Positions 34,426-43,360 of a stretch of 64,000 bases of DNA are shown here, in pieces. Each line of letters starts with the position of its first letter. Positions within the stretch are counted from its first letter, which is position 1. A program made the translations under genes and the position numbers. This DNA is from an uncultured Parabacteroides sp. (GTDB lineage: Bacteria; Bacteroidota; Bacteroidia; Bacteroidales; Tannerellaceae), in NCBI GenBank assembly GCA_949298575.1, contig CASFXH010000001.1:62001-126000 (forward strand), given 5' to 3'. Below the pieces are notes generated by a model, which saw nothing but the letters and a program-made list of their open reading frames with translations, ran no database searches and was not told the DNA's origin.

Positions 34426-34430
34426 TCCAA

Positions 34431-36080
34431 TCAGACCGGGGTGATCCCTTTCTCGGCCAGCAATTGGAGGCCGATGTCCTTGAGCTTGAACTTTTGGATC
34501 TTGCCGCTGCCCGTCAGGGGAAATCCCTCGACGAAGAAGACGTACTTGGGGATCTTGTGGCGGGCGATCTTGCCCCTGCAGAAGTCCTTGACCTCTTCCT
34601 CGGTGAGGGTCGCGCCCTCGTGGAGGATGATGAAGGCCCCGACCTCCTCGCCGTATTTCGGCGAGGGGACGGCGGCGACTTGTACGTCCTTGACGCCTTC
34701 CAGGTGGTAGAGGAATTCCTCGATCTCGCGGGGGTAGATGTTCTCGCCGCCGCGGATGATCATGTCCTTGATGCGTCCGGTGATGCGGTAGTTGCCGTTC
34801 TCGTCCTTGACGCCGAGGTCGCCGCTGTGTAGGAAGTGGTCCTGGTCGATGACCTCGGCCGTGGCCTCCGGATTGTTATAGTACCCCTTCATGGTGTTGT
34901 ATCCGCGGTTGCACATCTCGCCTTGTGTCCCCGGGGGGCATTCCTCGCCCGTCTCGGGGTTGACGACGCGTACTTCCGTGAATTCGTACTCATGCCCGAC
35001 GGTGAGATAGCGGACCTCGTCGGGGTCGTCTATGCGCGAGTGCGTCATGCCCGGCGAGGCCTCCGTCAGGCCGTAGACGCTCGTGATGCGCATGCCCATC
35101 TTCTTGTCGACCTGCCTCATGAGCTCGACGGGGCAGAGCGATCCGGCCATGATGCCCGTGCGGAGCGAGCTCATGTCGAATAGGGAGAACATGGGGTGGT
35201 TCAGCTCCGCGATAAACATGGTGGGGACGCCGTAGAGGGCCGTGCACCGTTCCTTATGGACCGACGCGAGGACGGTCAAGGGGTCGAACTTCTCGACCAT
35301 GACTTGGGTGCATCCGTGCGTCAATACGTTCATCGAGGCCAAGACCACGCCAAAGCAGTGGAAGAGGGGGACGCAGCAGCAAAGCTTGTCGTCGGCCGTG
35401 AAGCGCATGTGCTCGCCGGTGAGGAAGCCGTTGTTGGTGATGTTATAGTGCGTGAGCATGACGCCCTTCGGAAATCCTGTCGTGCCGGAGGTGTATTGCA
35501 TGTTGACCACGTCGTGGCAGCTGACTTTGGCCTTGGCGTCCTCCAGCGTCTTGTCGTCGATGTTTTCGCCGAGGAGGAGCAATTCGGGCGTGTTGTACAT
35601 GCCCCGGAACTTTTCCTGCCCGATGTAGACGACATTCTTGAGCCTCGGGAAGCGCTCGCTTTTCAAGAAACCACGTTGGGATTCCCTCAGTTCGGGGAGC
35701 ATGGAATAGACCATATCGATGTAGCTGCCGTCGAAGACGCCGTCGGTGATGCACATCGTGTGGATGTCCGCGTTTTCCACGAGATACTCCAGCTCGTTCT
35801 GTTTATAGTTCGTGTTGATGGTGACGGCCACCGCGCCGATCTTGGCCGAGGCGAAGAGGAACGTCAGCCAGTCGGGGACGTTGGTCGCCCAGATGCCGAC
35901 GTGGGTGCCGTGGGTCACGCCGATCGAGAGCATGCCTTTGGCCATGCGGTCGACTCGCTCGTTGAACTGTCTCCAGGTGAAGCGGAGGTCGCGGTCCGAG
36001 TAGACGATATATTCCTTGTCGGGCGTGGTCTCTGCCCAGTGTTCCAACCATTGGCCCAATGTCTTTTCTCTTAATTCCAT
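34431..36080 (-). CDS. AMP-dependent acyl-CoA synthetase (medium/long-chain fatty acid type)
   Basis: 549 residues of the ANL superfamily: activates a carboxylic acid with ATP and joins it to CoA. Motifs in order: A3 [25 protein letters not shown]5 [14 protein letters not shown]7 [14 protein letters not shown]8 [23 protein letters not shown], and the catalytic Lys in [13 protein letters not shown]. The frame runs upstream to 36221, but [20 protein letters not shown] at 36080 is the family start, 13 bases after the HTH-cupin stop. That regulator-ligase pair is recurrent in Bacteroidales. Confidence 0.94.
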   Translation of the reverse strand: MELREKTLGQWLEHWAETTPDKEYIVYSDRDLRFTWRQFNERVDRMAKGMLSIGVTHGTHVGIWATNVPDWLTFLFASAKIGAVAVTINTNYKQNELEYLVENADIHTMCITDGVFDGSYIDMVYSMLPELRESQRGFLKSERFPRLKNVVYIGQEKFRGMYNTPELLLLGENIDDKTLEDAKAKVSCHDVVNMQYTSGTTGFPKGVMLTHYNITNNGFLTGEHMRFTADDKLCCCVPLFHCFGVVLASMNVLTHGCTQVMVEKFDPLTVLASVHKERCTALYGVPTMFIAELNHPMFSLFDMSSLRTGIMAGSLCPVELMRQVDKKMGMRITSVYGLTEASPGMTHSRIDDPDEVRYLTVGHEYEFTEVRVVNPETGEECPPGTQGEMCNRGYNTMKGYYNNPEATAEVIDQDHFLHSGDLGVKDENGNYRITGRIKDMIIRGGENIYPREIEEFLYHLEGVKDVQVAAVPSPKYGEEVGAFIILHEGATLTEEEVKDFCRGKIARHKIPKYVFFVEGFPLTGSGKIQKFKLKDIGLQLLAEKGITPV

Positions 36081-36093
36081 AATCGATCCGGGA

Positions 36094-36678
36094 TTAGAAA
36101 GGCGTGTAGACGATACCGAGGATGCGGGCCCGCTGGCCGGGCGCGGCGTGGACGTGATGCGAGACGATGGAATCGTAGTAGATGCTGTCGCCTTCTTCCA
36201 GTACGTAGCGTTTCTTTCCATAAAGGATTTCCACGATACCGCTCATGACATAGATAAACTCTTCGCCCTCATGAGACGAGGGGTTGAACTCGACATTCTC
36301 GGACGCGGGCTCGACATCGATGAGGAAGGGCTCCATGTGGCGTCCCGACTTGTCTTGCGCCAGCGAGTGGTATTCCATGAACTTGTTGCGGGTGGTCGCG
36401 TCGTTCGTGAAGTCGATGGCGTTTTTCTCGTTGCTGTCTTGTTTGCGCCTTACGACGGGCCCAAGCTCCGTCTGGTCATCCAGGAAAGTTCCTAACCTGA
36501 CGCCCAGCACGCGGGCAATCTTGATGAGGGGCGCTAATGAGGGAAATTCGATATCCCCTTCAATACGCTCAATTTGTTCTTTTTTAAGCCCTGACCGTTC
36601 GGCTACGTTCTCGATCGTCAATTGTTTGGACTCTCGAATGCTCTTAATCTTGTTGCCAATAATTTTATTATTTCCCAT
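36094..36678 (-). CDS. XRE-family HTH regulator with C-terminal cupin domain
   Basis: 194 residues. The HTH_3 domain occupies residues 5-62 ([35 protein letters not shown]). The cupin domain covers about 110-190 with [19 protein letters not shown] and [16 protein letters not shown]. Such proteins sense a small ligand, often an acid or its CoA form, and control neighbouring genes. It is the first gene of an operon with the acyl-CoA ligase and probably autoregulates from the promoter at 36700. Confidence 0.92.
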   Translation of the reverse strand: MGNNKIIGNKIKSIRESKQLTIENVAERSGLKKEQIERIEGDIEFPSLAPLIKIARVLGVRLGTFLDDQTELGPVVRRKQDSNEKNAIDFTNDATTRNKFMEYHSLAQDKSGRHMEPFLIDVEPASENVEFNPSSHEGEEFIYVMSGIVEILYGKKRYVLEEGDSIYYDSIVSHHVHAAPGQRARILGIVYTPF

Positions 36679-36699
36679 GTAGTATTATTTTTTAGTGCC

Positions 36700-36708
36700 G
36701 CGAAAATA
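36700..36708 (-). promoter_or_regulatory. -7 box of the HTH-cupin operon
   Basis: Minus strand TATTTTCGC, 22 bases before the start codon. Confidence 0.55.
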
Positions 36709-36737
36709 ATGATTAATCTATTTATGAAAAGAAAAGT

Positions 36738-36763
36738 GCCGATAAAACTTTCATTTTATCGGC
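36738..36763 (-). terminator. Intrinsic terminator of the nucleoside kinase gene
   Basis: GCCGATAAAA and TTTTATCGGC form a perfect 10-bp stem with a 6-base loop; a T-rich tract follows on the minus strand. It lies 17 bases after the stop at 36780. Confidence 0.8.
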
Positions 36764-36779
36764 AAAGAAATAGGCTTCG

Positions 36780-38447
36780 CTAATATTTGAAACTTCCTCC
36801 ACCGAGGAATTCTCGAAGAAGCGACGTCCCCGGTAAGGCTTCCTGCGGCAGGTAATTGAAATAGCGGAGGAAACGTAGCAAGCGATAGGCCTCGGCGTTC
36901 GCGGGACTGTTTTCCATGACCTCTGCCAGGAGTGGTTCCGCATAGGGGCGCAAGGCCGCCAGCTCGTAAAGCATGGCGCTGTTGAACATGGCATCAGCGT
37001 TTTCTTGGAATGGGAAAATCCATTTGTTCTCTCCTTTACGGACGCTTGGCCAGCGCAGGATGGTCTCCTCGGCGGAATAGCCCCGGAAACGGTAGTCGCG
37101 GATGATACGCCGGAGCAGGCGGTTGTCGGTGGTCGGGATCCAGTTGTGGTTGTCCAGCGCGATGGTGGTCAGGGCGGAGACGTAGATCCGGTATTTGTAT
37201 TGTTCGTCGATGAAAGACGTCAGCTCGGGATTCAGGGCGTGGATGCCTTCCATGATCAAAACGGAATTGGGGCGCATCTTCAGGGTCTGCCCCTTGTAGA
37301 TTCGCTTGCCGGTCTCGAAATTGAACGTGGGGAGTTTGATTTCCTCTCCGGCGAGTAGTTTCTTGATGTCTTGATTTAAATAAGGAAGGTCGAGGGCGTA
37401 GAGCGATTCGAAATCATATTCGCCGTTCTCGTCTTTCGGAGTATCTTCCCGATTCAGGAAGTAATCGTCGAGCGAGATGCCCAAAGGATGGATCAGGTTC
37501 GTGATCAGCTGGACTTGAAGCCGTTTGCAAAAAGTCGTTTTCCCAGAAGAGGAAGGCCCCGAGATCAAGACGATTCTCACGCCTTCTTGATATCGTCGGG
37601 CAATCTCTTCCGCGATCTTGGCCACTTGCTTCTCTTGCATCGCTTCCGAGACAAGGACAACCTCTTGCGCCATGCCCTCGCGAATGGCGATGTTCAGGTC
37701 GCCGACATTATTCAGGCCGACGGTTTGCTGGAGCGTTAGGTGTTCTTTATAGGCGTTGAACATTTTATTTTGGCAGATGATTGGCTCGAGCTCGTCGGGC
37801 TTGTCGGGGCGGGGTACACGGAGCAAAACACCGTTAGCGTAGGGGACAAGGTCGAAGAGATGAATATAACCCGTGGAGGGCGTCAGGCAACCGTAGAAGA
37901 AATTCGCGTAATCGCTCAATTCGTAATAGGACGTATAGCACATTCCCGCCGTTTCGATTAAACGGGCCTTGTCTTCCATCTTTTGGGTGCGAAGGAGTTG
38001 GACGGCCTCATCAGTCCGGAGGCTGCGATGCGTGAAGGGGAGGTCCGCGCAGATCAGGGCTTGCATACGGGCTTTAATGTGGCCGATCGTTTCCGCCGTG
38101 AGCGGTTTCTCATCTTTGATAACCGCATAATAACCTTTTGAGACGGGATGCTCCAGATGCAGCGTCGCCGAAGGCAGGATATCGTGGACCGCTTTCGAGA
38201 AAATGAAGCAGAGCGAGCGAACGAAGGTGCGTTGCCCCGACGAGCTGGTGTAATCGACGAATTCTACATCTTTGTCTTGCCAGCAACGGAAGGTCAACCC
38301 TTCGGTCCGGTTATTGACTTGCGCGTTGAGGGGGCGAGAAGTTAAAGGTTCGCCGACTTCCTCATAAATATCGAGCAGGGAAGATCCGATAGGCACTTCT
38401 ACCCGCTTCTGGTTGTTTTTGCAGTAAATGGAGATTGTGTTTATCAT
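36780..38447 (-). CDS. Nucleoside (uridine-like) kinase with N-terminal TGS/tRNA-synthetase-like domains
   Basis: 555 residues. The first 60 residues form a TGS-like domain (ISIYCKNNQKRVEVPIGSSLLDIYEEVG); about 60-240 resemble the second additional domain of threonyl-tRNA synthetase (HPVSKGYYAVI). The kinase domain starts near residue 285 with P-loop LISGPSSSGKTTFCKRL, then SLDDYFLNREDTP and VLIMEGIHALNP, the PRK/uridine kinase pattern. The kinase phosphorylates a nucleoside with ATP. The three-domain form is widespread in Bacteroidota; the role of the front half is unknown. Confidence 0.9.
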   Translation of the reverse strand: MINTISIYCKNNQKRVEVPIGSSLLDIYEEVGEPLTSRPLNAQVNNRTEGLTFRCWQDKDVEFVDYTSSSGQRTFVRSLCFIFSKAVHDILPSATLHLEHPVSKGYYAVIKDEKPLTAETIGHIKARMQALICADLPFTHRSLRTDEAVQLLRTQKMEDKARLIETAGMCYTSYYELSDYANFFYGCLTPSTGYIHLFDLVPYANGVLLRVPRPDKPDELEPIICQNKMFNAYKEHLTLQQTVGLNNVGDLNIAIREGMAQEVVLVSEAMQEKQVAKIAEEIARRYQEGVRIVLISGPSSSGKTTFCKRLQVQLITNLIHPLGISLDDYFLNREDTPKDENGEYDFESLYALDLPYLNQDIKKLLAGEEIKLPTFNFETGKRIYKGQTLKMRPNSVLIMEGIHALNPELTSFIDEQYKYRIYVSALTTIALDNHNWIPTTDNRLLRRIIRDYRFRGYSAEETILRWPSVRKGENKWIFPFQENADAMFNSAMLYELAALRPYAEPLLAEVMENSPANAEAYRLLRFLRYFNYLPQEALPGTSLLREFLGGGSFKY

Positions 38448-38467
38448 GCGTTTCTAGATTGATTTGC

Positions 38468-38476
38468 CCAAAGGTA
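38468..38476 (-). promoter_or_regulatory. -7 box of the nucleoside kinase gene
   Basis: Minus strand TACCTTTGG, matching TAnnTTTG, 21 bases before the start; back to back with the folP promoter. Confidence 0.5.
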
Positions 38477-38489
38477 CGGATTATTTTTA

Positions 38490-38498
38490 TAGCTTCGC
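38490..38498 (+). promoter_or_regulatory. -7 box of the folP-cdaA operon
   Basis: TAGCTTCGC, 19 bases before the folP ATG at 38517; predicted leader about 13 bases. Confidence 0.55.
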
Positions 38499-38516
38499 GG
38501 CAAACAGGATAAAGAC

Positions 38517-39359
38517 ATGCCAAATAAAACGATAAATTTGAAAGGAGAACTGTTTTCGTTGGATAAACCGGTCGTGATGGGGATCTTGAATGTTACGCCC
38601 GATTCTTTTTACGCGGAAAGTCGCAAGCGGACTGAAGCGGCGATCGAGGCCCGGATCGAAGAGATCTTGACGGAGGGTGGCGATTGGATCGATATTGGGG
38701 GATATTCGTCTCGTCCTGGCGCGGACGACGTGACCATGGAGGAAGAAATGCGGCGTTTGTCTGTCGGGTTGGAGATCTTGAGCCAGCGATATCCATCGGT
38801 CCCCGTGTCTGTTGATACGTTTCGGGCGGAGGTGGCTCGCCGTTGCGTGAATGATTACGGGGCCGCGATCGTGAACGACATTTCGGCGGGCGAATTGGAC
38901 GCGGAGATGTTTCAAACGGTAGCCGACTTGCGAGTACCCTATATCCTAATGCACATGCGGGGGACGCCACGGAATATGATGTCGTTGACAGATTATCCGG
39001 ATTTGATGGAGGAGATCATGCTTTACTTCGCGGAAAAGGTCAGGCGCTTGCGTTTGCTGGGTGTCGCCGACATGATCCTTGACCCGGGTTTTGGCTTTAG
39101 CAAGACGCTCGATCAGAATTACGCGTTGATGGCTCATTTGGGCGAATTCTCGATCTTCGAGTTGCCAGTCATGGTCGGTGTCTCGCGCAAACGGATGGTT
39201 TATGAGCTTTTGGGTACCACCCCGGAGGAAAGCCTGAATGGAACGACGGCTTTGCATGTCTATGCCTTGTTGAATGGCGCTTCTATCCTGCGGGTGCACG
39301 ACGTCCGTGAGGCGGTGGAAGCGGTTCGGATCGTTCAAAAAATAAAAGAAAGCCATTGA
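38517..39359 (+). CDS. folP: Dihydropteroate synthase
   Basis: 280 residues. Condenses 6-hydroxymethyl-dihydropterin diphosphate with p-aminobenzoate in folate synthesis; target of sulfonamides. Signatures: VMGILNVTPDSFYAES (first), WIDIGGYSSRPGAD (second), the phosphate site SVDTFRAEVAR, DISAG, and ILDPGFGFSKTLDQN. The TIM barrel closes with LRVHDVREAVEAVRI. It is followed after 4 bases by cdaA, a pair kept together in many Bacteroidota. Confidence 0.97.
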   Translation: MPNKTINLKGELFSLDKPVVMGILNVTPDSFYAESRKRTEAAIEARIEEILTEGGDWIDIGGYSSRPGADDVTMEEEMRRLSVGLEILSQRYPSVPVSVDTFRAEVARRCVNDYGAAIVNDISAGELDAEMFQTVADLRVPYILMHMRGTPRNMMSLTDYPDLMEEIMLYFAEKVRRLRLLGVADMILDPGFGFSKTLDQNYALMAHLGEFSIFELPVMVGVSRKRMVYELLGTTPEESLNGTTALHVYALLNGASILRVHDVREAVEAVRIVQKIKESH

Positions 39360-39363
39360 GAAA

Positions 39364-40152
39364 ATGATGTGGATGGATTTTGGAATAAGAGACTTGATTG
39401 ACGTCTTGTTGGTCGCCATTATTTTGTATCAGACCTACAAGATCATGAAAAGCTCGGGGACGCTGGCGATTTTCGGCGGTGTCGTATCGTTCATCGTGGT
39501 TTGGATCTTGATCTCGCAAGTGTTTGAGATGCGCTTGTTGGGCTCGATCATGGATAAGTTTATCAACGTGGGCGTGTTGGTGCTGGTGATCTTGTTTCAG
39601 GATGAGATCCGTCGTTTCCTTTCAGCTTTGGGATCGCATCAAGGGTGGAAATTTTTCGCGAAGATTTTTTCCAAACGGCGCGAGGACTCGGAACAGGAGG
39701 GAAAATACATCGCCCCCGTTGTTCTGGCTTGCATGAATATGGCGAAGAAAAAGACCGGTGCCTTGATTGTCATTCAACAAGATATGGATCTTGTCGCTTA
39801 TGAACATACGGGTGAGATGTTTTGCGCCGACGTGAACGCCCGTTTGATCGAGAATATCTTTTTCAAGAATAGTCCGCTCCACGATGGGGCCATGATTATC
39901 GCCGACAACAAGATCCGGGCGGCGGGATGCATCCTCCCCGTGGCGCAGACGAGCAATATGCCTAAGGAAATGGGCCTTCGCCATCGTTCGGGCTTAGGCA
40001 TGGCGCTTGAGACAGACGCTTTGGTGATCATCGTCTCCGAGGAGCGCGGCACGATTACCGTCGCCCATAAGGGACGTTTGCGACCCAATATCACGGCTAA
40101 GGAATTGCAACGGATTTTGTCGGCAGGCGATGTAAATGCGAATAATCGTTAA
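39364..40152 (+). CDS. cdaA: Membrane diadenylate cyclase
   Basis: 262 residues. Joins two ATP to c-di-AMP, a second messenger in osmotic and envelope control. Three N-terminal membrane helices (about residues 10-80) are followed by the DAC domain with both hallmark motifs: DGAMII (SPLHDGAMIIAD) and RHRSG (GLRHRSGLGMALETD). It overlaps no other gene and ends at a hairpin terminator. Co-transcribed with folP. Confidence 0.95.
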   Translation: MMWMDFGIRDLIDVLLVAIILYQTYKIMKSSGTLAIFGGVVSFIVVWILISQVFEMRLLGSIMDKFINVGVLVLVILFQDEIRRFLSALGSHQGWKFFAKIFSKRREDSEQEGKYIAPVVLACMNMAKKKTGALIVIQQDMDLVAYEHTGEMFCADVNARLIENIFFKNSPLHDGAMIIADNKIRAAGCILPVAQTSNMPKEMGLRHRSGLGMALETDALVIIVSEERGTITVAHKGRLRPNITAKELQRILSAGDVNANNR

Positions 40153-40154
40153 AT

Positions 40155-40179
40155 AAGCCCGATTCACGTGGTCGGGTTT
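40155..40179 (+). terminator. Hairpin terminator after cdaA
   Basis: AAGCCCGA pairs with TCGGGTTT (one G-T pair) over a 9-base loop just after the cdaA stop. Confidence 0.55.
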
Positions 40180-40222
40180 GAAATCTTTTCCTCGTTTTGC
40201 AAACTCTATGTGACAGAATGGT

Positions 40223-40231
40223 TATTTTCGC
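40223..40231 (+). promoter_or_regulatory. -7 box of the pta-ackA operon
   Basis: TATTTTCGC, with a TTTG at 40196-40199 that could be the -33 element, although the 23-bp spacer is slightly long. Leader to the pta ATG about 50 bases. Confidence 0.55.
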
Positions 40232-40288
40232 GTAGGTTTTAAAGGTCAAGCAATCTCGAAAAACATACTCTAAATAAGATATTCCATT

Positions 40289-41305
40289 ATGGACTTAATT
40301 CAAGACATTGTCGCGCGTGCTAAAGCTAATAAGCAGCGCATTGTCCTCCCCGAAGGAACGGAGGAAAGAACCCTGAAAGCCGCTGATCGCGTCCTCGCGG
40401 ATCAGGTGGCTGATATCGTTTTGATTGGCGATCCCGCTGAAATCAAGAATTTGGCTGAGCGTTGGGGATTGACCCATATTTCCGAGGCCACGATCGTGAA
40501 TCCGAAGGCTCACGAGAAGAAGGCCGCCTACGCGGATTTGCTCTTTCAATTGCGGCAAAAGAAAGGCATGACGCCGGAAAAGGCCGCCGTATTGGTGGAG
40601 GATCCTTTATATTTGGGCTGTTTGATGATCAAGGCGGGCGACGCGGATGGCGAGATCGCGGGTGCCGAGAACACGACGGGCAATGTCCTTCGTCCCGCGT
40701 TGCAAATCATCAAGACCGCGCCGGGCTTGAAATGCGTATCGGGCGCGTTCCTTATGTTTACGAAAACACCTGAGTATGGCAAAGATGGATTCCTGGTCTT
40801 CGCGGATTGCGCCGTTATGCCGAACCCGAACGCCGAGGAATTGGCCAATATCGCGATCGAGACGGCCAACACGGCCAAGTACATCGGCGGGATGGAGCCC
40901 AAAGTCGCCATGTTGAGCTTCTCGACGAAAGGCAGCGCTTCCCATGAGATGGTGGATAAAGTGGTCGAGGCGACACGCTTGGCGAAAGAAATGGCGCCCG
41001 ACTTGAAAATCGATGGCGAGTTGCAAGCCGACGCGGCCCTCGTGGCGGGCGTCGGGCATAAGAAAGCGCCGGCCAGCGAGATCGCGGGCGAGGCGAACGT
41101 CTTGGTCTTCCCTTCGCTCGAGGCTGGAAACATCGCCTACAAGCTCGTTCAGCGTCTGGGCGGCGCCGAGGCGATCGGCCCGATCTTGCAAGGAATGGCC
41201 GCGCCGGTCAACGATCTTTCTCGCGGTTGCTCCGTCGACGATATCTACAAGATGATCGCCATCGCTTGCAACCAATCGATCGCTTTGAAAAACGCCAACA
41301 ATTAA
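40289..41305 (+). CDS. pta: Phosphate acetyltransferase
   Basis: 338 residues, the short form lacking the N-terminal DRTGG part of enterobacterial Pta. Converts acetyl-CoA and phosphate to acetyl phosphate. Seen: [19 protein letters not shown] at the start, [39 protein letters not shown] and [21 protein letters not shown] near the end. With ackA, 12 bases downstream, it makes the acetate-forming, ATP-yielding fermentation route. Confidence 0.97.
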   Translation: MDLIQDIVARAKANKQRIVLPEGTEERTLKAADRVLADQVADIVLIGDPAEIKNLAERWGLTHISEATIVNPKAHEKKAAYADLLFQLRQKKGMTPEKAAVLVEDPLYLGCLMIKAGDADGEIAGAENTTGNVLRPALQIIKTAPGLKCVSGAFLMFTKTPEYGKDGFLVFADCAVMPNPNAEELANIAIETANTAKYIGGMEPKVAMLSFSTKGSASHEMVDKVVEATRLAKEMAPDLKIDGELQADAALVAGVGHKKAPASEIAGEANVLVFPSLEAGNIAYKLVQRLGGAEAIGPILQGMAAPVNDLSRGCSVDDIYKMIAIACNQSIALKNANN

Positions 41306-41317
41306 ATGTAATACGAT

Positions 41318-42517
41318 ATGAAAATTTTGGTTTTAAACTGCGGTAGTAGCTCTATCAAGTACAAGTTGTTCGACATGACGTCGGGCAAGGTGATGGCTCA
41401 GGGAGGGATCGAGAAGATTGGTCTCCCCGGCTCGTTCCTTAAATTGACGGATAAGACGGGTAAGAAAGTGATCTTGGAAAAAGACATTCCCGGACATCAG
41501 GAAGGCATTGAGTATATCTTGAGCGTCTTGACCGACGAGACATACGGTTGCATCAAGGATTATAAGGAAATCAACGCCGTAGGGCATCGGGTGGTCCACG
41601 GAGGCGAGAAATTCGCCTCGAGCGTGTTGATCGACCAAGCGGTGCTCGACAAGGTGATCGAATGTTCTGATCTCGCCCCGTTGCACAATCCAGCCAACCT
41701 GAAAGGAATCAACGCGATGGAGCACCTGATCCCGGGGATTCCCCAAGTGGCGGTCTTCGACACGGCGTTCCATCAGACGATGCCTGAGAAGGCTTATATG
41801 TATGGCCTTCCTTACGAGATGTATGAGAAATATGGCGTTCGTCGCTACGGTTTCCACGGCACGAGCCATCGTTACGTCTCCAAACGGGCTTGCGAGATTC
41901 TTGGCGTCGATTACAATACCCAGAAAATCATCACCGCGCATGTCGGCAACGGCGGTTCGATCGCCGCGATCATGAACGGGAAATGCGTGGACACTTCGAT
42001 GGGTCTTACGCCGACCGAAGGTTTGCTTATGGGGACGCGCTGTGGCGATGTCGACGCCGGGGCTTTGGCTTTCTTGCTGGAGAAAGAGCATCTTGACGCG
42101 GCGGGCCTTTCCAACTTGATCAACAAGAAGAGCGGTGTCGCCGGATTGGTGGGCGGCTCGTCGGACATGCGCGACTTGGAGGCGGCTGTCGAGAAGGGCG
42201 ACAAGCGGGCGATCATGACGCTCGACGTCTATAACTATCGGATCAAGAAATATATCGGCGCCTACGCGGCGGCGATGAACGGTTGCGACATCCTGGTCTG
42301 GACAGGTGGCGTGGGCGAGAACCAATGGCAAACTCGCTTGGCCGTCTGCGAAGGCATGGAATACATGGGCATGAAGATCGATCCCGCGAAGAACGAAGGG
42401 CTTCGCGGCGAGGAAGCGGTGATCAGCGCGGCGGACAGCAAGGTCACCATCATGGTCGTCCCGACCGACGAGGAATACATGATCGCTTCCGACACGATGG
42501 CGATATTGAGCAAGTAA
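41318..42517 (+). CDS. ackA: Acetate kinase
   Basis: 399 residues, normal length. Transfers phosphate from acetyl phosphate to ADP. ASKHA-fold motifs: ILVLNCGSSSIKYKLFD, GHRVVHGGEKF, the catalytic region VFDTAFHQTMP, RRYGFHGTSHRYV, ITAHVGNGGSIAAI and VWTGGVGEN. Second gene of the pta-ackA operon; a hairpin terminator follows at 42578. Confidence 0.98.
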   Translation: MKILVLNCGSSSIKYKLFDMTSGKVMAQGGIEKIGLPGSFLKLTDKTGKKVILEKDIPGHQEGIEYILSVLTDETYGCIKDYKEINAVGHRVVHGGEKFASSVLIDQAVLDKVIECSDLAPLHNPANLKGINAMEHLIPGIPQVAVFDTAFHQTMPEKAYMYGLPYEMYEKYGVRRYGFHGTSHRYVSKRACEILGVDYNTQKIITAHVGNGGSIAAIMNGKCVDTSMGLTPTEGLLMGTRCGDVDAGALAFLLEKEHLDAAGLSNLINKKSGVAGLVGGSSDMRDLEAAVEKGDKRAIMTLDVYNYRIKKYIGAYAAAMNGCDILVWTGGVGENQWQTRLAVCEGMEYMGMKIDPAKNEGLRGEEAVISAADSKVTIMVVPTDEEYMIASDTMAILSK

Positions 42518-42577
42518 TTTTTTTATAGATTTTCTTTTGAACCCTTGCGGCTTACATTCAAACAAGGGGCTTGTTTG

Positions 42578-42610
42578 GCGGCTCCCGACACCGGTTGGGG
42601 GCCGCTTTTA
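42578..42610 (+). terminator. Intrinsic terminator after ackA
   Basis: GCGGCTCCC pairs with GGGGGCCGC (one G-T pair) over a 10-base loop, followed by TTTTA. It lies in the 121-base gap before pyrH. Confidence 0.75.
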
Positions 42611-42638
42611 TTCACTTAAAAAAATAACGTTACGAAAA

Positions 42639-43349
42639 ATGGTTCATTACAAAAGAATCCTCCTCAAACTGAGCGGAGAGTCGCTCATGGGGAAAAAACA
42701 GTATGGCATCGATGAGGATCGCCTCAACGAGTATGCCGAGCAGATCGCCGAGGCGGTCGCTCAAGGCACCCAGATCGGTATCGTCATCGGCGGGGGCAAC
42801 ATCTTCCGCGGCATGAGCGGCGCGGCCAAGGGCTTCGACCGGGTGAAAGGCGACCAGATGGGGATGCTCGCCACCGTCATCAACAGCTTGGCCCTCAGCT
42901 CGGCGTTGACGGCCCGCGGCGTGAAGGCCCGTGTCCTGACTGCCATCCGGATGGAGCCGATTGGCGAGTTTTACAACAAATGGCGCGCCATCGAATGCCT
43001 CGAGCGGGGCGAGGTGGTGATCATGTCTGGCGGGACGGGAAATCCTTTCTTTACGACCGATACGGGCTCCGCGCTCCGGGCGATCGAGATCGAGGCCGAC
43101 GTCATGCTCAAGGGCACCCGCGTGGACGGCATCTACACGGCCGACCCCGAGAAAGACCCCGCGGCCGTGAAGTTCACCGACATCACCTACGACGAGATCT
43201 ACAATCGCGGCCTGAAGGTCATGGACCTGACCGCCACGACGATGTGTAAGGAAAACCACATGCCCATCGTCGTCTTTGACATGGACACGAACGGCAACCT
43301 GCGCCGCGTCCTCGCCGGCGAGCCGATCGGGACGGTGGTGCATAATTGA
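42639..43349 (+). CDS. pyrH: UMP kinase (uridylate kinase)
   Basis: 236 residues of the amino-acid-kinase fold. Phosphorylates UMP to UDP with ATP. Seen: YKRILLKLSGESLMG, IGIVIGGGNIFRG, GDQMGMLATVINSLAL, FTTDTGSALRAIEI and DGIYTADPEKDP. The start at 42639 (MVHYKRILLKLS) is preferred to an in-frame codon at 42537, which precedes the ackA terminator. The following regulator gene starts 11 bases after its stop. Confidence 0.97.
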   Translation: MVHYKRILLKLSGESLMGKKQYGIDEDRLNEYAEQIAEAVAQGTQIGIVIGGGNIFRGMSGAAKGFDRVKGDQMGMLATVINSLALSSALTARGVKARVLTAIRMEPIGEFYNKWRAIECLERGEVVIMSGGTGNPFFTTDTGSALRAIEIEADVMLKGTRVDGIYTADPEKDPAAVKFTDITYDEIYNRGLKVMDLTATTMCKENHMPIVVFDMDTNGNLRRVLAGEPIGTVVHN

Positions 43350-43360
43350 ACTTGCGGCGG

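Noticed and set aside
36081..36221. 47-residue N-terminal extension of the acyl-CoA ligase
   Set aside because: It overlaps the HTH-cupin gene, is Ser/Thr/Arg-rich and not part of the ANL fold.
42545..42575. Short inverted repeat upstream of the ackA terminator
   Set aside because: CCCTTG/CAAGGGG is weak and lies next to the stronger hairpin at 42578; probably no separate element.
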